Positions 39,441 through 46,985 of a stretch of DNA of 64,000 bases are shown here, piece by piece. The position numbers and the translations under genes were made by a program. The DNA lies in NCBI RefSeq assembly GCF_014648435.1, contig NZ_BMRC01000001.1, positions 258,481 to 322,480 of the forward strand. Reading direction: 5' to 3'. Position 1 is the stretch's first letter; each line of letters starts with the position of its first letter. The DNA is from Nonomuraea spiralis. GTDB taxonomy: Bacteria > Actinomycetota > Actinomycetes > Streptosporangiales > Streptosporangiaceae. The notes under the pieces were generated by a model, which was not told where the DNA came from, did no database searches, and saw only the letters and a list, made by a program, of their open reading frames with translations.

Positions 39441-39531
39441 GGAAGTAGGAAAAATACCGATTGAGGCAGGGGTCCGGTTACTCCGGCGAAGGGGCTCGAC
39501 ACGGGGTGTGACATTCGGCTAGCGTCCTGAC

Positions 39532-39545
39532 ATAAGGATCTTTAT
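39532..39545 (+). promoter_or_regulatory. Near-palindrome upstream of the kinase gene
   Basis: ATAAGGATCTTTAT is 12 of 14 symmetric about GATC and lies 20 bases before the kinase start, between a candidate -10 (TAGCGT at 39520-39525) and the AGGAGGG ribosome site. It could be an operator; no known regulator motif fits. Confidence 0.35.
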
Positions 39546-39564
39546 CCGGTCAGGAGGGCCCGAC

Positions 39565-41262
39565 ATGGCTGTTCCCGGTTACACGGAGATCCGGGAACTG
39601 GGTCACGGAGGGACCGGGCGGGTCATGCTCGCCGTACGCGACTCCGACGCCTTGCCGGTCGCGATCAAGCACCTGTCCGAGCCTCTGCGCGAGGACGCCG
39701 AGTTCGTCGCCCGCTTCCGTGCCGAGGCCGGGGTCATCGGCGAGATCGACAGCCCCCACACCGCCCGCCTGCTGGACTACGTCGAGGCCGGGGGCACGGC
39801 CGCCATCGTGATGGAGCTGGTCGACGGCGTCACGCTGCGCCGCCTGATCGCCCAGGAGGGCGGCACCGGCGTCGAGGCGGCGCTCGCCGTGCTGAAGGGG
39901 GCGCTGCTCGGCCTCGCCGAGGCGCACCGGCGCGGCGTGGTCCACCGCGACTTCAAGCCCGAGAACGTGATCATCACCACGGACGGCGACAGCAAGCTGG
40001 TCGACTTCGGCGTGGCGGCCCGCTTCGGGGAGACCGGCGCGCTGGCCGGCACCCCCTCCTACATGGCCCCCGAGCAGTGGGACGACGCCCCGGCCGGCCC
40101 GGCCTCCGACGTGTACGCCGCCGCCGTGGTGTTCTTCGAATGCCTCACCGGCCGCCGCCCCTTCACCGCCGCGAACCTGGCCGCCCTGGCCTTCCAGCAC
40201 CAGCACATGCCGCCCCCGCTGGAACAGGTGGACGGGCGGCTGCGCGGGCTGGTCGAGCACGGCCTGGCCAAGGATCCGGCCCACCGGCCCGCCTCGGCCG
40301 AGGCGTTCCTGGCCGAGCTGGAGGAGGTCGCGCGCAGGACGTACGGCGCGGGGTGGGAGCTGCGCGGGCGGTCGGGGCTCGCCGTGCTGACGTTGCCGTT
40401 CACCGCGCTGCTGCCGTCGGCCGGGAGCGGCGTGGAGAGCGTGGCGGAGAGCGGCGCCGGGACGGCCACGAGCGTGGTGCGCAGCTCGTTCGGGCCGCCG
40501 GCCAGGCTCGCGGTGACCGGCGGCCTGGTGCTGGCGACCGCGGCGGCGGTGGCGTCGACGTTCGTGATCTGGAGCGGGTCGCCCTCGCCCGACAGCGGCA
40601 CGGCGCTGCCGCCCGTGGTGGCGGAGGGCACCTCGCTCACGACGGCGCCCGCCTCGCCGGAGCCGGTGACCCCGGTGCCGAGCGGGTCGGGGACGGTCTC
40701 GCCGCCGTACACCGCCGGGCCCAGCGGGTACCCGACCGCGCCGCCCGCGTCGTCCGCGCCGCCTTCCACACAGCCCCCGGCCCAGCCTTCCACGCAGCCC
40801 GCCACGGCGCCGCCGTCCACGACGCGGCCGGGCACCCGGCCGCCGCGGCCGACCGGCGGGCCGCCCGCCTCCGAGGCGCCGCCCACGCGGTCGTCGCCGC
40901 CGTCCGCCCGGCCGCCGGCGAAGCCTCCGGCCACCCGCCCGGCCGATGACCCGCCCGCGACCCGGCCACCCGCCACGAGCGCCCCGCCCACCGGCGCGCC
41001 GGCCACGAGCGCCCCGGCCACGAAGCCGCCCGCCACGCCGCCGCCCGCCAAGACCCACAAGCCGCTCCTGTCGGTCTCGCTCGGGGTGTCGCTCGGCGGC
41101 TCGCTGCTCGGCCGCGACGGCGGCGGGCTGCTGGACGCCGACATCGACCTGGGACTCGGATCCAGCCTGCTGGGCATACTCGCAGTGCCCGGATCGGCGC
41201 TGCTGGGCGGGCGTCTCGCAGTCAGAAGAGCGCGAAAATCCCGTCATCGGGAAAAGTCATGA
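39565..41262 (+). CDS. Membrane-bound Ser/Thr protein kinase
   Basis: A 565-residue eukaryotic-like kinase. The kinase domain spans about 1-265: glycine loop GHGGTGRV (14-21), Lys35 in VAIKHL, catalytic HRDFKPEN at 127-134, DFG at 147-149 and MAPEQW. A helix at about 312-335 (LAVTGGLVLATAAAVASTFVIW) is followed outside by 150 residues of Pro/Thr/Ala stalk, then a Gly/Leu-rich segment and a second hydrophobic stretch (LGILAVPGSALLGGRLAV) ending in RKSRHREKS. It has no PASTA or other known sensor domain. A GTP-free ATP-dependent phosphorylation role is expected; targets are unknown. AGGAGGG precedes the ATG. Confidence 0.9.
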   Translation: MAVPGYTEIRELGHGGTGRVMLAVRDSDALPVAIKHLSEPLREDAEFVARFRAEAGVIGEIDSPHTARLLDYVEAGGTAAIVMELVDGVTLRRLIAQEGGTGVEAALAVLKGALLGLAEAHRRGVVHRDFKPENVIITTDGDSKLVDFGVAARFGETGALAGTPSYMAPEQWDDAPAGPASDVYAAAVVFFECLTGRRPFTAANLAALAFQHQHMPPPLEQVDGRLRGLVEHGLAKDPAHRPASAEAFLAELEEVARRTYGAGWELRGRSGLAVLTLPFTALLPSAGSGVESVAESGAGTATSVVRSSFGPPARLAVTGGLVLATAAAVASTFVIWSGSPSPDSGTALPPVVAEGTSLTTAPASPEPVTPVPSGSGTVSPPYTAGPSGYPTAPPASSAPPSTQPPAQPSTQPATAPPSTTRPGTRPPRPTGGPPASEAPPTRSSPPSARPPAKPPATRPADDPPATRPPATSAPPTGAPATSAPATKPPATPPPAKTHKPLLSVSLGVSLGGSLLGRDGGGLLDADIDLGLGSSLLGILAVPGSALLGGRLAVRRARKSRHREKS

Positions 41263-41373
41263 GTTGCGTACGCGGACGCTTGATCCCCTACTATCAGCGT
41301 CGGAAAGAGGGCGTCCCCGGGCCTGATTAGCTCCTGACCGGAACCTGCCCTGCGGCTCGGGTTAAGGAGGACA

Positions 41374-42369
41374 GTGGCGGTCGCCTCCCCCGCCGTGCGC
41401 CATGGAGCGCGGGCCGTGATCGCCGTACTCGCCGGGCTGGTCCTGATGACGGGGAACGCCGCCGCGGGCCGTGCCGCTCCGAAACCCTCGGTGAAGCAGC
41501 TCAAGAAGGAGCTGGCCGCGCTGCAGAAGGAGTCCGACCGGCTGATCGAGGAGTACTACAACAGCCGCCGTGCCCAGCAGCAGGCCGACCGGACGGAGAA
41601 GGGCGCGCGCGAACGGCTGGCCGCCGCCCAGGAGGTCTACGACCGGGAGTCCCTCCAGCTCAGGACACTCGCCGTGGCCCAGTACGTCGGCGGCGAGCCC
41701 AACCAGGTCGTCCAGTTCACCGGCAGCCAGGACCCGCAGGGTCTGCTGGCCCGGATGGCCCTCGGCCAGCACCTCGTCGCCCTTCAGGAGGCGCGGCTGC
41801 GCGGCTACGCCAAGGTCAGGAACGAGCGCCGCAAGGCCGAGGAGGAGGCCGCCGCCCGCGCCGAGGAGCTCGGCACCGCCGTGGCCGACCTCGAACGGCG
41901 CAAGGAGAAGGCCGAGAAACTGATCGGGAAGATCCGGGACAGGATCGACAAGCTGTACACGGCGCCCGGCGTGCGACGCCCGGACGGCACGTGGGTGCCC
42001 CAGCTCCCGGACGGCTCCGAGAACATCACCCCCCGCATGCGCCTGGTCAAGACGCTGATCAAGGAACGGTTCGCGGTGCCGTACGGGATCGGCTGCTACC
42101 GGACGATCCAGGACGGCGGCGAGCACCCGCTCGGGCGGGCCTGCGACTTCATGCTCAGCCACGGCGGCGCGATGCCGTCGGCGGGAGAGGTCCAGCGCGG
42201 CAACGAGATCGCGGACTGGGCGATCAAGAACTCCAAGCGCCTGGGGATCATGTACATCATCTACCGGCAGCGCATCTGGCACGCCCGGACGGGCACCTGG
42301 CGGACGATGTCCAACCGTGGCGGCACGACGGCCAACCACTACGACCATCCGCACATCTCCGTCTATTAG
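41374..42369 (+). CDS. Exported coiled-coil protein with ARB_07466-type C-terminal domain
   Basis: A 331-residue protein. The signal peptide (AVIAVLAGLVLMTGNAAAG) is followed by a long coiled coil of about 150 residues (VKQLKKELAALQKESDRLIEEYY, EEEAAARAEELGTAVADLERRKEKAEKLIGK) and a C-terminal domain with GIGCYRTIQDGGEHPLGRACDFM and ANHYDHPHISVY. The last block, with His and Asp in a DFM-to-HYDHPH arrangement, matches the ARB_07466-like domain found at the end of many actinobacterial NlpC-like secreted proteins. It may be cell-wall associated. GTG start with AAGGAGGA upstream. Kinase gene 111 bases before. Confidence 0.82.
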   Translation: MAVASPAVRHGARAVIAVLAGLVLMTGNAAAGRAAPKPSVKQLKKELAALQKESDRLIEEYYNSRRAQQQADRTEKGARERLAAAQEVYDRESLQLRTLAVAQYVGGEPNQVVQFTGSQDPQGLLARMALGQHLVALQEARLRGYAKVRNERRKAEEEAAARAEELGTAVADLERRKEKAEKLIGKIRDRIDKLYTAPGVRRPDGTWVPQLPDGSENITPRMRLVKTLIKERFAVPYGIGCYRTIQDGGEHPLGRACDFMLSHGGAMPSAGEVQRGNEIADWAIKNSKRLGIMYIIYRQRIWHARTGTWRTMSNRGGTTANHYDHPHISVY

Positions 42370-42388
42370 CCCCGATCGGGCGGCACGG

Positions 42389-43312
42389 TCACCGTACGCG
42401 CCCCCGGGGCTTGAGCCGGATGGAGGGCAGCACCGGGGCGGGCAGCGGCTCCCCGTCGAAGCCCTCGACCGTGCCGAAGCCCGTGCTCAGGCCCGAGCTC
42501 ACGCCGTCCATCCACTCCGCGCGGAACCCGGCGATCTCCTCGTGGGAACGCCCCACGAAGTTCCACCACATGACGATCTCCTCGGCGAAGGGTTCGCCGC
42601 CGATCAGCAGCACCCGTCCGCGTCCCGACAACCGCAGCGTGCCGGGGCCGGGCGGCAGGTAGCGCAGCGCCCCCGGCCCGGCCTGCTCGACCTCCCCGTC
42701 GAGCAGCAGCAGCCCGTGCTCGTACGCCGGGTCGAGCGGCACCTCGGCCGCGCCGTCGACCGCCACCTCGGCCCCGACCAGGGGGCTGTGGGCGGTGGCG
42801 GGCGAGGTCACCCCGCCGAGCGAGCCCATGATCACGGTGGCCTCGAAGCCGGGACCGGTCAGCACGGGCAGGGTGGCGTGGTGCTCGAAGGTCGGGGCCG
42901 TCCGCCGGTGAACGTCGGGCAGGGCCACCCAGAGCTGTACGCCGTGCAGCATCGTGCCGGGCGACTCCTCGGAGTGGGAGATGCCGCGCCCGGCCGTCAT
43001 CAGGTTGAGCTGCCCGGGGCGCACCCGCCGCAGGCTGCCCAGGCTGTCGCGGTGGAGCACCTCTCCGGCGACCAGCCAGGTCACCGTCTGCAGGCCGGTG
43101 TGGGGGTGGGGCGGCACGCGCATCAGGGCCGGCTCGGGGCCGAAGGCGTCCACGAAGCACCAGGCGCCGATCATCCGGCGGTGCACGCCGGGCAAGGTCC
43201 TGCTCACCCGCATCGCGCGCGGGCCGCCCAGCGGCACCTCGCGTCCGGTCAGCACCTCGCCGCGCCCGCCGGTCTCGGCGGCACAGCGGAGTTCCTGGGG
43301 GTCACGTTCCAT
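42389..43312 (-). CDS. Pirin family protein
   Basis: A 307-residue bicupin. The N-terminal cupin has the pirin metal block VPPHPHTGLQTVTWLVAGEVLHRDSLG and LNLMTAGRGISHSEES; the C-terminal cupin includes GLLLLDGEVEQAG and the FVGRSHEEI end. Pirins bind iron; some act as quercetinase, others regulate pyruvate metabolism. ATG 43312 has GGGTGAG 4 bases away; the in-frame GTG 43321 lacks a site. It stands alone, ending 20 bases from the end of the convergent upstream gene. Confidence 0.9.
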   Translation of the reverse strand: MERDPQELRCAAETGGRGEVLTGREVPLGGPRAMRVSRTLPGVHRRMIGAWCFVDAFGPEPALMRVPPHPHTGLQTVTWLVAGEVLHRDSLGSLRRVRPGQLNLMTAGRGISHSEESPGTMLHGVQLWVALPDVHRRTAPTFEHHATLPVLTGPGFEATVIMGSLGGVTSPATAHSPLVGAEVAVDGAAEVPLDPAYEHGLLLLDGEVEQAGPGALRYLPPGPGTLRLSGRGRVLLIGGEPFAEEIVMWWNFVGRSHEEIAGFRAEWMDGVSSGLSTGFGTVEGFDGEPLPAPVLPSIRLKPRGRVR

Positions 43313-43393
43313 GTTGCTCACCCCACGACTGTAGGCGTCGCGCGGGCGGCTTCCGTACGGCCTCCGGCGCGACCCCTCCGGGGGACATGGCGA

Positions 43394-44515
43394 CTACGCC
43401 ATGGTCTCCCACCAGCCGTCCACGGCCTGGGCGGCGGAGACGTCCACGCCCTCGCCCGGCCGGGGCACCACGATCTTGACGTCCCGCGCCTTGGCCTCCC
43501 GCCACAGCCGGTCCACCGGCTCGGCCCACGGGTGCAGCGCCAGCGTGAACGTCGCCCAGTGGACCGGCAGCAGCAGCGAGCCGCCCAGGTCGAGGTGGGC
43601 GTTGACGGCCTCCTCGGGGTTCATGTGGATGTCCGGCCAGGCCGGGCTGTAGGCGCCGATCGGCATCAGCGTCAGGTCGAACGGCCCGTGCGCGGCCCCG
43701 ATGCCCCGGTAACCCTGGAAGTAGCCGGAGTCGCCGGCGTAGAACACCCGCTTGGTCGCACCGGCCACCACCCACGAGCCCCACAGGGTGTCGTTCCTGG
43801 TGAAGGCGCGTCCCGAGAAGTGCCGGGCGGCCGTGGCGACGAAGCGCAGGCCCGCCACCTCGGCCTCCTCGTCCCAGTCGAGCTCGATGATCCGGTACAG
43901 CGGCACGCCCCACCGCTCCAGGTGCGCCCCGATGCCCAGCGGGACCAGGAACGGCGCCTTCTGGGTGCGCGTGAGCGAGCGCACGGTCGCCATGTCCAGG
44001 TGGTCGTAGTGGTCGTGCGAGATGGCGATGGCGTCCACCTGCGGCAGCTCGCCGAGGTCGACCGGCAGCGGGTGGTGCCGCTTGGGGCCGGCGAGCTGCG
44101 AGGGGGAGACCCGGTTGCTCCACACCGGGTCGAACAGCACCCTCTTGCCCTCGATCTCCACCAGGGTGGAGGCGTGGCCGTACCAGACCGCGCGCACGCC
44201 GTCGGCGGGCGGCGGCGCGGACGGCGGCAGGCGCAGCGGGATGGTCCCGGCGGGGTGCCGCTGCTCCTTGTTCCTGGCCATCTCGGCCAGCAGGCCCGCG
44301 GGCGGGGTGGTCATCAGGGAGGTGGGCTCGGGCATGGGGTTGAAGAACGTGCCGCCCCTGAACTGCGGCGAGCGCCGCATCCTGCCCACGCGGTCCGGCC
44401 CCGACGACAAGGGCCGCACGCCCAGCTCGGCGGGTATCCCGCGCAACGCCCAACCGGCCGCGGCGGCGAGCGCGCCGCCCGCGAGGATCCGCCGTGCGGT
44501 CCGCAATCCTGCCAT
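43394..44515 (-). CDS. MBL-fold hydrolase, NAPE-PLD/ UlaG-like
   Basis: A 373-residue protein with an N-terminal hydrophobic or signal-anchor segment (TARRILAGGALAAAAGWAL), then a metallo-beta-lactamase domain: WYGHASTLVEIEG, SHDHYDHLD, FYAGDSGYFQGY and LPVHWATF. The order and wording match the group containing NAPE-hydrolysing phospholipase D and L-ascorbate-6-phosphate lactonase relatives. The exact substrate is unknown; a lipid amide or phosphodiester is plausible because the protein seems membrane-tethered. ATG 44515 has GGGAG 8 bases upstream; GTG 44524 is an alternative. Confidence 0.85.
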   Translation of the reverse strand: MAGLRTARRILAGGALAAAAGWALRGIPAELGVRPLSSGPDRVGRMRRSPQFRGGTFFNPMPEPTSLMTTPPAGLLAEMARNKEQRHPAGTIPLRLPPSAPPPADGVRAVWYGHASTLVEIEGKRVLFDPVWSNRVSPSQLAGPKRHHPLPVDLGELPQVDAIAISHDHYDHLDMATVRSLTRTQKAPFLVPLGIGAHLERWGVPLYRIIELDWDEEAEVAGLRFVATAARHFSGRAFTRNDTLWGSWVVAGATKRVFYAGDSGYFQGYRGIGAAHGPFDLTLMPIGAYSPAWPDIHMNPEEAVNAHLDLGGSLLLPVHWATFTLALHPWAEPVDRLWREAKARDVKIVVPRPGEGVDVSAAQAVDGWWETMA

Positions 44516-44601
44516 TGCCCACACTCCCCTGAGATGATGTCCATCCCGCCCAACCGGGCGGGACTCCCCGGTGTTCCCGTTCTACGATATATCGCGATAG
44601 T

Positions 44602-45390
44602 TCATACCGTCTTGATCGCTCCGCCGTCGATGACGTAGTCGGCGCCGTTCACGCTTGCGGCGCGCGGCGAGGCCAGGTACGTCACCAACGCGGCGACTTC
44701 TTCCGGTTCGACGAACCTACCGGTCGTCATTCCGGTGGCCGACGGCAGCCCCGCGAGCAACTGTTCGTGCTCCATGCCGAGCGAGGCCGCCAGCGCGGCG
44801 CCGTACCCGTCGGGGGCCTCCCACAGGGCGGTGCGCGCGGCGCCGGGGGAGACGGTGGCGACCCGCACCCCGTGCGGCCCGAACTCCTCGGCCACGGCCT
44901 TGCCGAACGCCGTCAGCGCGGCCTTGGCGGTGACGTAGGCGATCGGCCCCATGTGCGGCGCGCGGGCGCCGTTGGAGGAGATGTTGATCACGGTGCCGCC
45001 CCGCCGCAGCAGGCTCGGCATCGCGGCCCTGGTGGCCCGTACGGCGCTGAGGAGGTTCAGGTCGTACGTCTGGCGCCAGGTGTCGTCGTCGGTGCCCAGG
45101 AAGCCGGTGACCTGCGCGCCGCCGCCGTCGCCGCCGCCCACGTTGTTGACCAGCAGGTCGATCTCGCCCAGCTCGGCCAGCGCCCGCTCCACCAGCTCGG
45201 CGGGGCCCGCGGCGGCGGACAGGTCCACGCTCACCGGGATCGCGCCGGTGCCCTTCAGCTCAGGGGTGACCGTACGGGCCCCCGCCACGACCCGCATCCC
45301 CTCCGCGGTCAGCGCCTCGACGATCGCCAGCCCCAGCCCCCTGCTCGCCCCGGTGACGACGGCGGTCTTCCCGTTCAGTCGCATGTCCAT
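44602..45390 (-). CDS. Short-chain dehydrogenase/reductase
   Basis: A 262-residue classical SDR: cofactor motif TGASRGLG, NNVGGGDGG, Ser in INISSNGA and catalytic Tyr and Lys in IAYVTAKAAL. The cofactor loop GARTV suggests NADP(H). It reduces or oxidises a small alcohol or carbonyl; the substrate is unknown. Start ATG 45390 has AAAGG 7 bases upstream. It is divergent from a TetR gene, with a symmetrical operator candidate between them, so it is likely induced by its substrate through TetR. Confidence 0.9.
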   Translation of the reverse strand: MDMRLNGKTAVVTGASRGLGLAIVEALTAEGMRVVAGARTVTPELKGTGAIPVSVDLSAAAGPAELVERALAELGEIDLLVNNVGGGDGGGAQVTGFLGTDDDTWRQTYDLNLLSAVRATRAAMPSLLRRGGTVINISSNGARAPHMGPIAYVTAKAALTAFGKAVAEEFGPHGVRVATVSPGAARTALWEAPDGYGAALAASLGMEHEQLLAGLPSATGMTTGRFVEPEEVAALVTYLASPRAASVNGADYVIDGGAIKTV

Positions 45391-45439
45391 GGTTTCGCCT
45401 TTCGCATCTGCGTCAGTGGTGATGCGATGACTCTAGAAC

Positions 45440-45459
45440 TTGCAACATCAATGACGCAA
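45440..45459. promoter_or_regulatory. TetR operator candidate
   Basis: The 20-base site TTGC-N2-CAT-N2-ATG-N2-GCAA is symmetric at every non-spacer base and lies centrally between the divergent SDR and TetR starts. A second dyad, CGCATC (45403-45408) and GATGCG (45421-45426), lies 14 bases nearer the SDR gene. Both fit a self-regulating TetR. Confidence 0.55.
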
Positions 45460-45498
45460 CTTCGGCGCTAATGGGGACGATCCTGTAACCTCTGAGCT

Positions 45499-46095
45499 GT
45501 GAATGGGACGACGCGGGCCCTGCGGTCCGACGCGGAACGGACTGTCAGGACGATCCTGGAGGCGGCCGAACGGGTGCTCAGCGCCAACCCGGCGGCCAGC
45601 ATGGAGCAGATCGCCGAGGCGGCCGGGGTGGCGCGCACGACCGTGCACCGGCGCTTCGCCTCGCGGGAGGCGCTGGTGGAGGCGATGACGGCGTGGGCGA
45701 CCCGGCAGTTCGCCGCCGCCGTGGACGCCGGCCATTCCGAGCAGGCGCCGCCGCTGATCGCGCTCTACCAGGTGACGGCGAACGTGTTGCGGGTGAAGAC
45801 CGACTGGGGGTTCGCGATGAGCCGCGCGGCGTCGGCGGGAGGCGAGGTCGCCCGTGTGCACGCCGAGGTCCAGGAGAAGTGCGAGGCGCTGTTCCGCCGG
45901 GCGCGGGCCGCCGGGGTGCTGCGCGAGGACGTCGAGCCGGAGTGGGCCAGGCGGGTGTACTACGCGCTGATCCACGAGGCCGCGCAGAGCCGCGACGGCG
46001 ACCCCGACGCGCTGGCCGCCCGCCTGGTGGACACGTTGCTGCGCGGGGTGGGCACGGGCCGCGGCCTGGCCACGACCCCCGCCGCCGAGTCCTAG
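45499..46095 (+). CDS. TetR family transcriptional regulator
   Basis: A 198-residue regulator with an N-terminal helix-turn-helix (RTILEAAERVLSANPAASMEQIAEAAGVARTTVHRRFASREALVEAM region) and a helical ligand-binding domain. It should repress itself and the divergent SDR through the palindrome in the 108-base gap. The GTG start is 9 bases from a TGTAAC that may be its -10. The stop codon lies inside a duplicated 16-bp unit. Confidence 0.92.
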   Translation: MNGTTRALRSDAERTVRTILEAAERVLSANPAASMEQIAEAAGVARTTVHRRFASREALVEAMTAWATRQFAAAVDAGHSEQAPPLIALYQVTANVLRVKTDWGFAMSRAASAGGEVARVHAEVQEKCEALFRRARAAGVLREDVEPEWARRVYYALIHEAAQSRDGDPDALAARLVDTLLRGVGTGRGLATTPAAES

Positions 46096-46113
46096 CGGCG
46101 CCGAGTCCCAGCG
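46084..46113. repeat. Tandem 16-bp duplication spanning a stop codon
   Basis: GCCGAGTCCTAGCG at 46084-46097 recurs as GCCGAGTCCCAGCG at 46100-46113 (13 of 14 identical, period 16). The TAG of the TetR gene is in the first copy; the second copy has CAG there. Confidence 0.85.
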
Positions 46114-46123
46114 CTGCCGTCCG

Positions 46124-46864
46124 TCAGGGGTCGCGGACCAGGGTGTCGCGGCGTTCGTCCGGGCGGCGTTCGGGGTGGGGCCACGGGTTCGGGCGGCAGC
46201 GGCCCAGCGACTTGGACTGCTGGACCATGACCGGGGCGGGCAGGCCGGGGCCGGGGCAGGCGCGGTGCTCGTGCCCCAGGCTGTGCCCGACCTCGTGGCT
46301 GATGACGTAGTCGCGATAGGCGGCCAGGTCGCCCTCGTACTGCGGGACGCCGTCGGCCCATCTGACCGCGTTGATGACCGAGCGGGTCCCGTTCCAGCAC
46401 GACAGCGTGCCCCCGGTGCGCAGCGGCAGGCACTGGCGGATCGTCAGCCCGGGGCTGGACAGCGCCACCCGGACCCGTACCGGGCCGTGGTCGACCCGCT
46501 GGAAGCGGGCCCAGCCGCGCGGGTCGTTGAGCGTCCGGTGGACCGCCGCCGCGAACACCGCGCCGTCGAACGGCAGTCCCCGCTCGACCTCCACCAGGTA
46601 GCGCACCACCTCGCCCTGTCCCGCCCGCGCGGGCGCGCCGCCGCGCACGACGTCGTACGCGCCCGAGGCGGCGTACGGCACCCGGGCGTGCTCCCCGGCC
46701 AGCGGGTGCGGCGTGGGCGTCGGCGTGGTGGGGTGGGACGGCGGTGTGACGGAGGGGGCGGGCACGCTTCGCCCGCCGGGCGCCGCGGGTTCATGGCCTG
46801 CCTCGGGGGTGGAGGCGCATCCGACGGCCAGCAGCAGCACGATCAGCAGCGCGAGCAGCGGCAA
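46124..46864 (-). CDS. DUF3152 lipoprotein, metalloprotease-like
   Basis: A 246-residue exported protein. MPLLALLIVLLLAVGCAS is a lipoprotein signal with Cys16 as the likely lipidated residue. A Pro-rich linker of about 45 residues leads to the DUF3152 domain, which has YVISHEVGHSLGHEHRAC: HExxHxxGHxH, the metzincin-type zinc site, and paired Cys (CLPLRTGGTLSC, CPGPG, GRC). This suggests a cell-surface zinc peptidase, though activity of the family is not established to my knowledge. It starts with TTG after GGGGAGG, and that site is enclosed in a hairpin. Confidence 0.82.
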   Translation of the reverse strand: MPLLALLIVLLLAVGCASTPEAGHEPAAPGGRSVPAPSVTPPSHPTTPTPTPHPLAGEHARVPYAASGAYDVVRGGAPARAGQGEVVRYLVEVERGLPFDGAVFAAAVHRTLNDPRGWARFQRVDHGPVRVRVALSSPGLTIRQCLPLRTGGTLSCWNGTRSVINAVRWADGVPQYEGDLAAYRDYVISHEVGHSLGHEHRACPGPGLPAPVMVQQSKSLGRCRPNPWPHPERRPDERRDTLVRDP

Positions 46865-46869
46865 CGCGG

Positions 46870-46896
46870 CCTCCCCACGAGATCATGGTGGGGAGG
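46870..46896 (-). promoter_or_regulatory. Hairpin enclosing a ribosome binding site
   Basis: A perfect 9-bp stem (CCTCCCCAC / GTGGGGAGG) with a 9-base loop ends 5 bases before the TTG start. The GGGGAGG ribosome site is the 3' arm, so it would be hidden when folded. It also stands 90 bases after the upstream oxidase stop on the same strand and may act as its terminator. Confidence 0.6.
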
Positions 46897-46985
46897 AATC
46901 CACCATATCCACCCAGGGATGCACCGATCATGCCGGGGCCGGACCAGCGCCGGACGCCTCCATGGTCAGGGGGCGTCGGCCGGGG

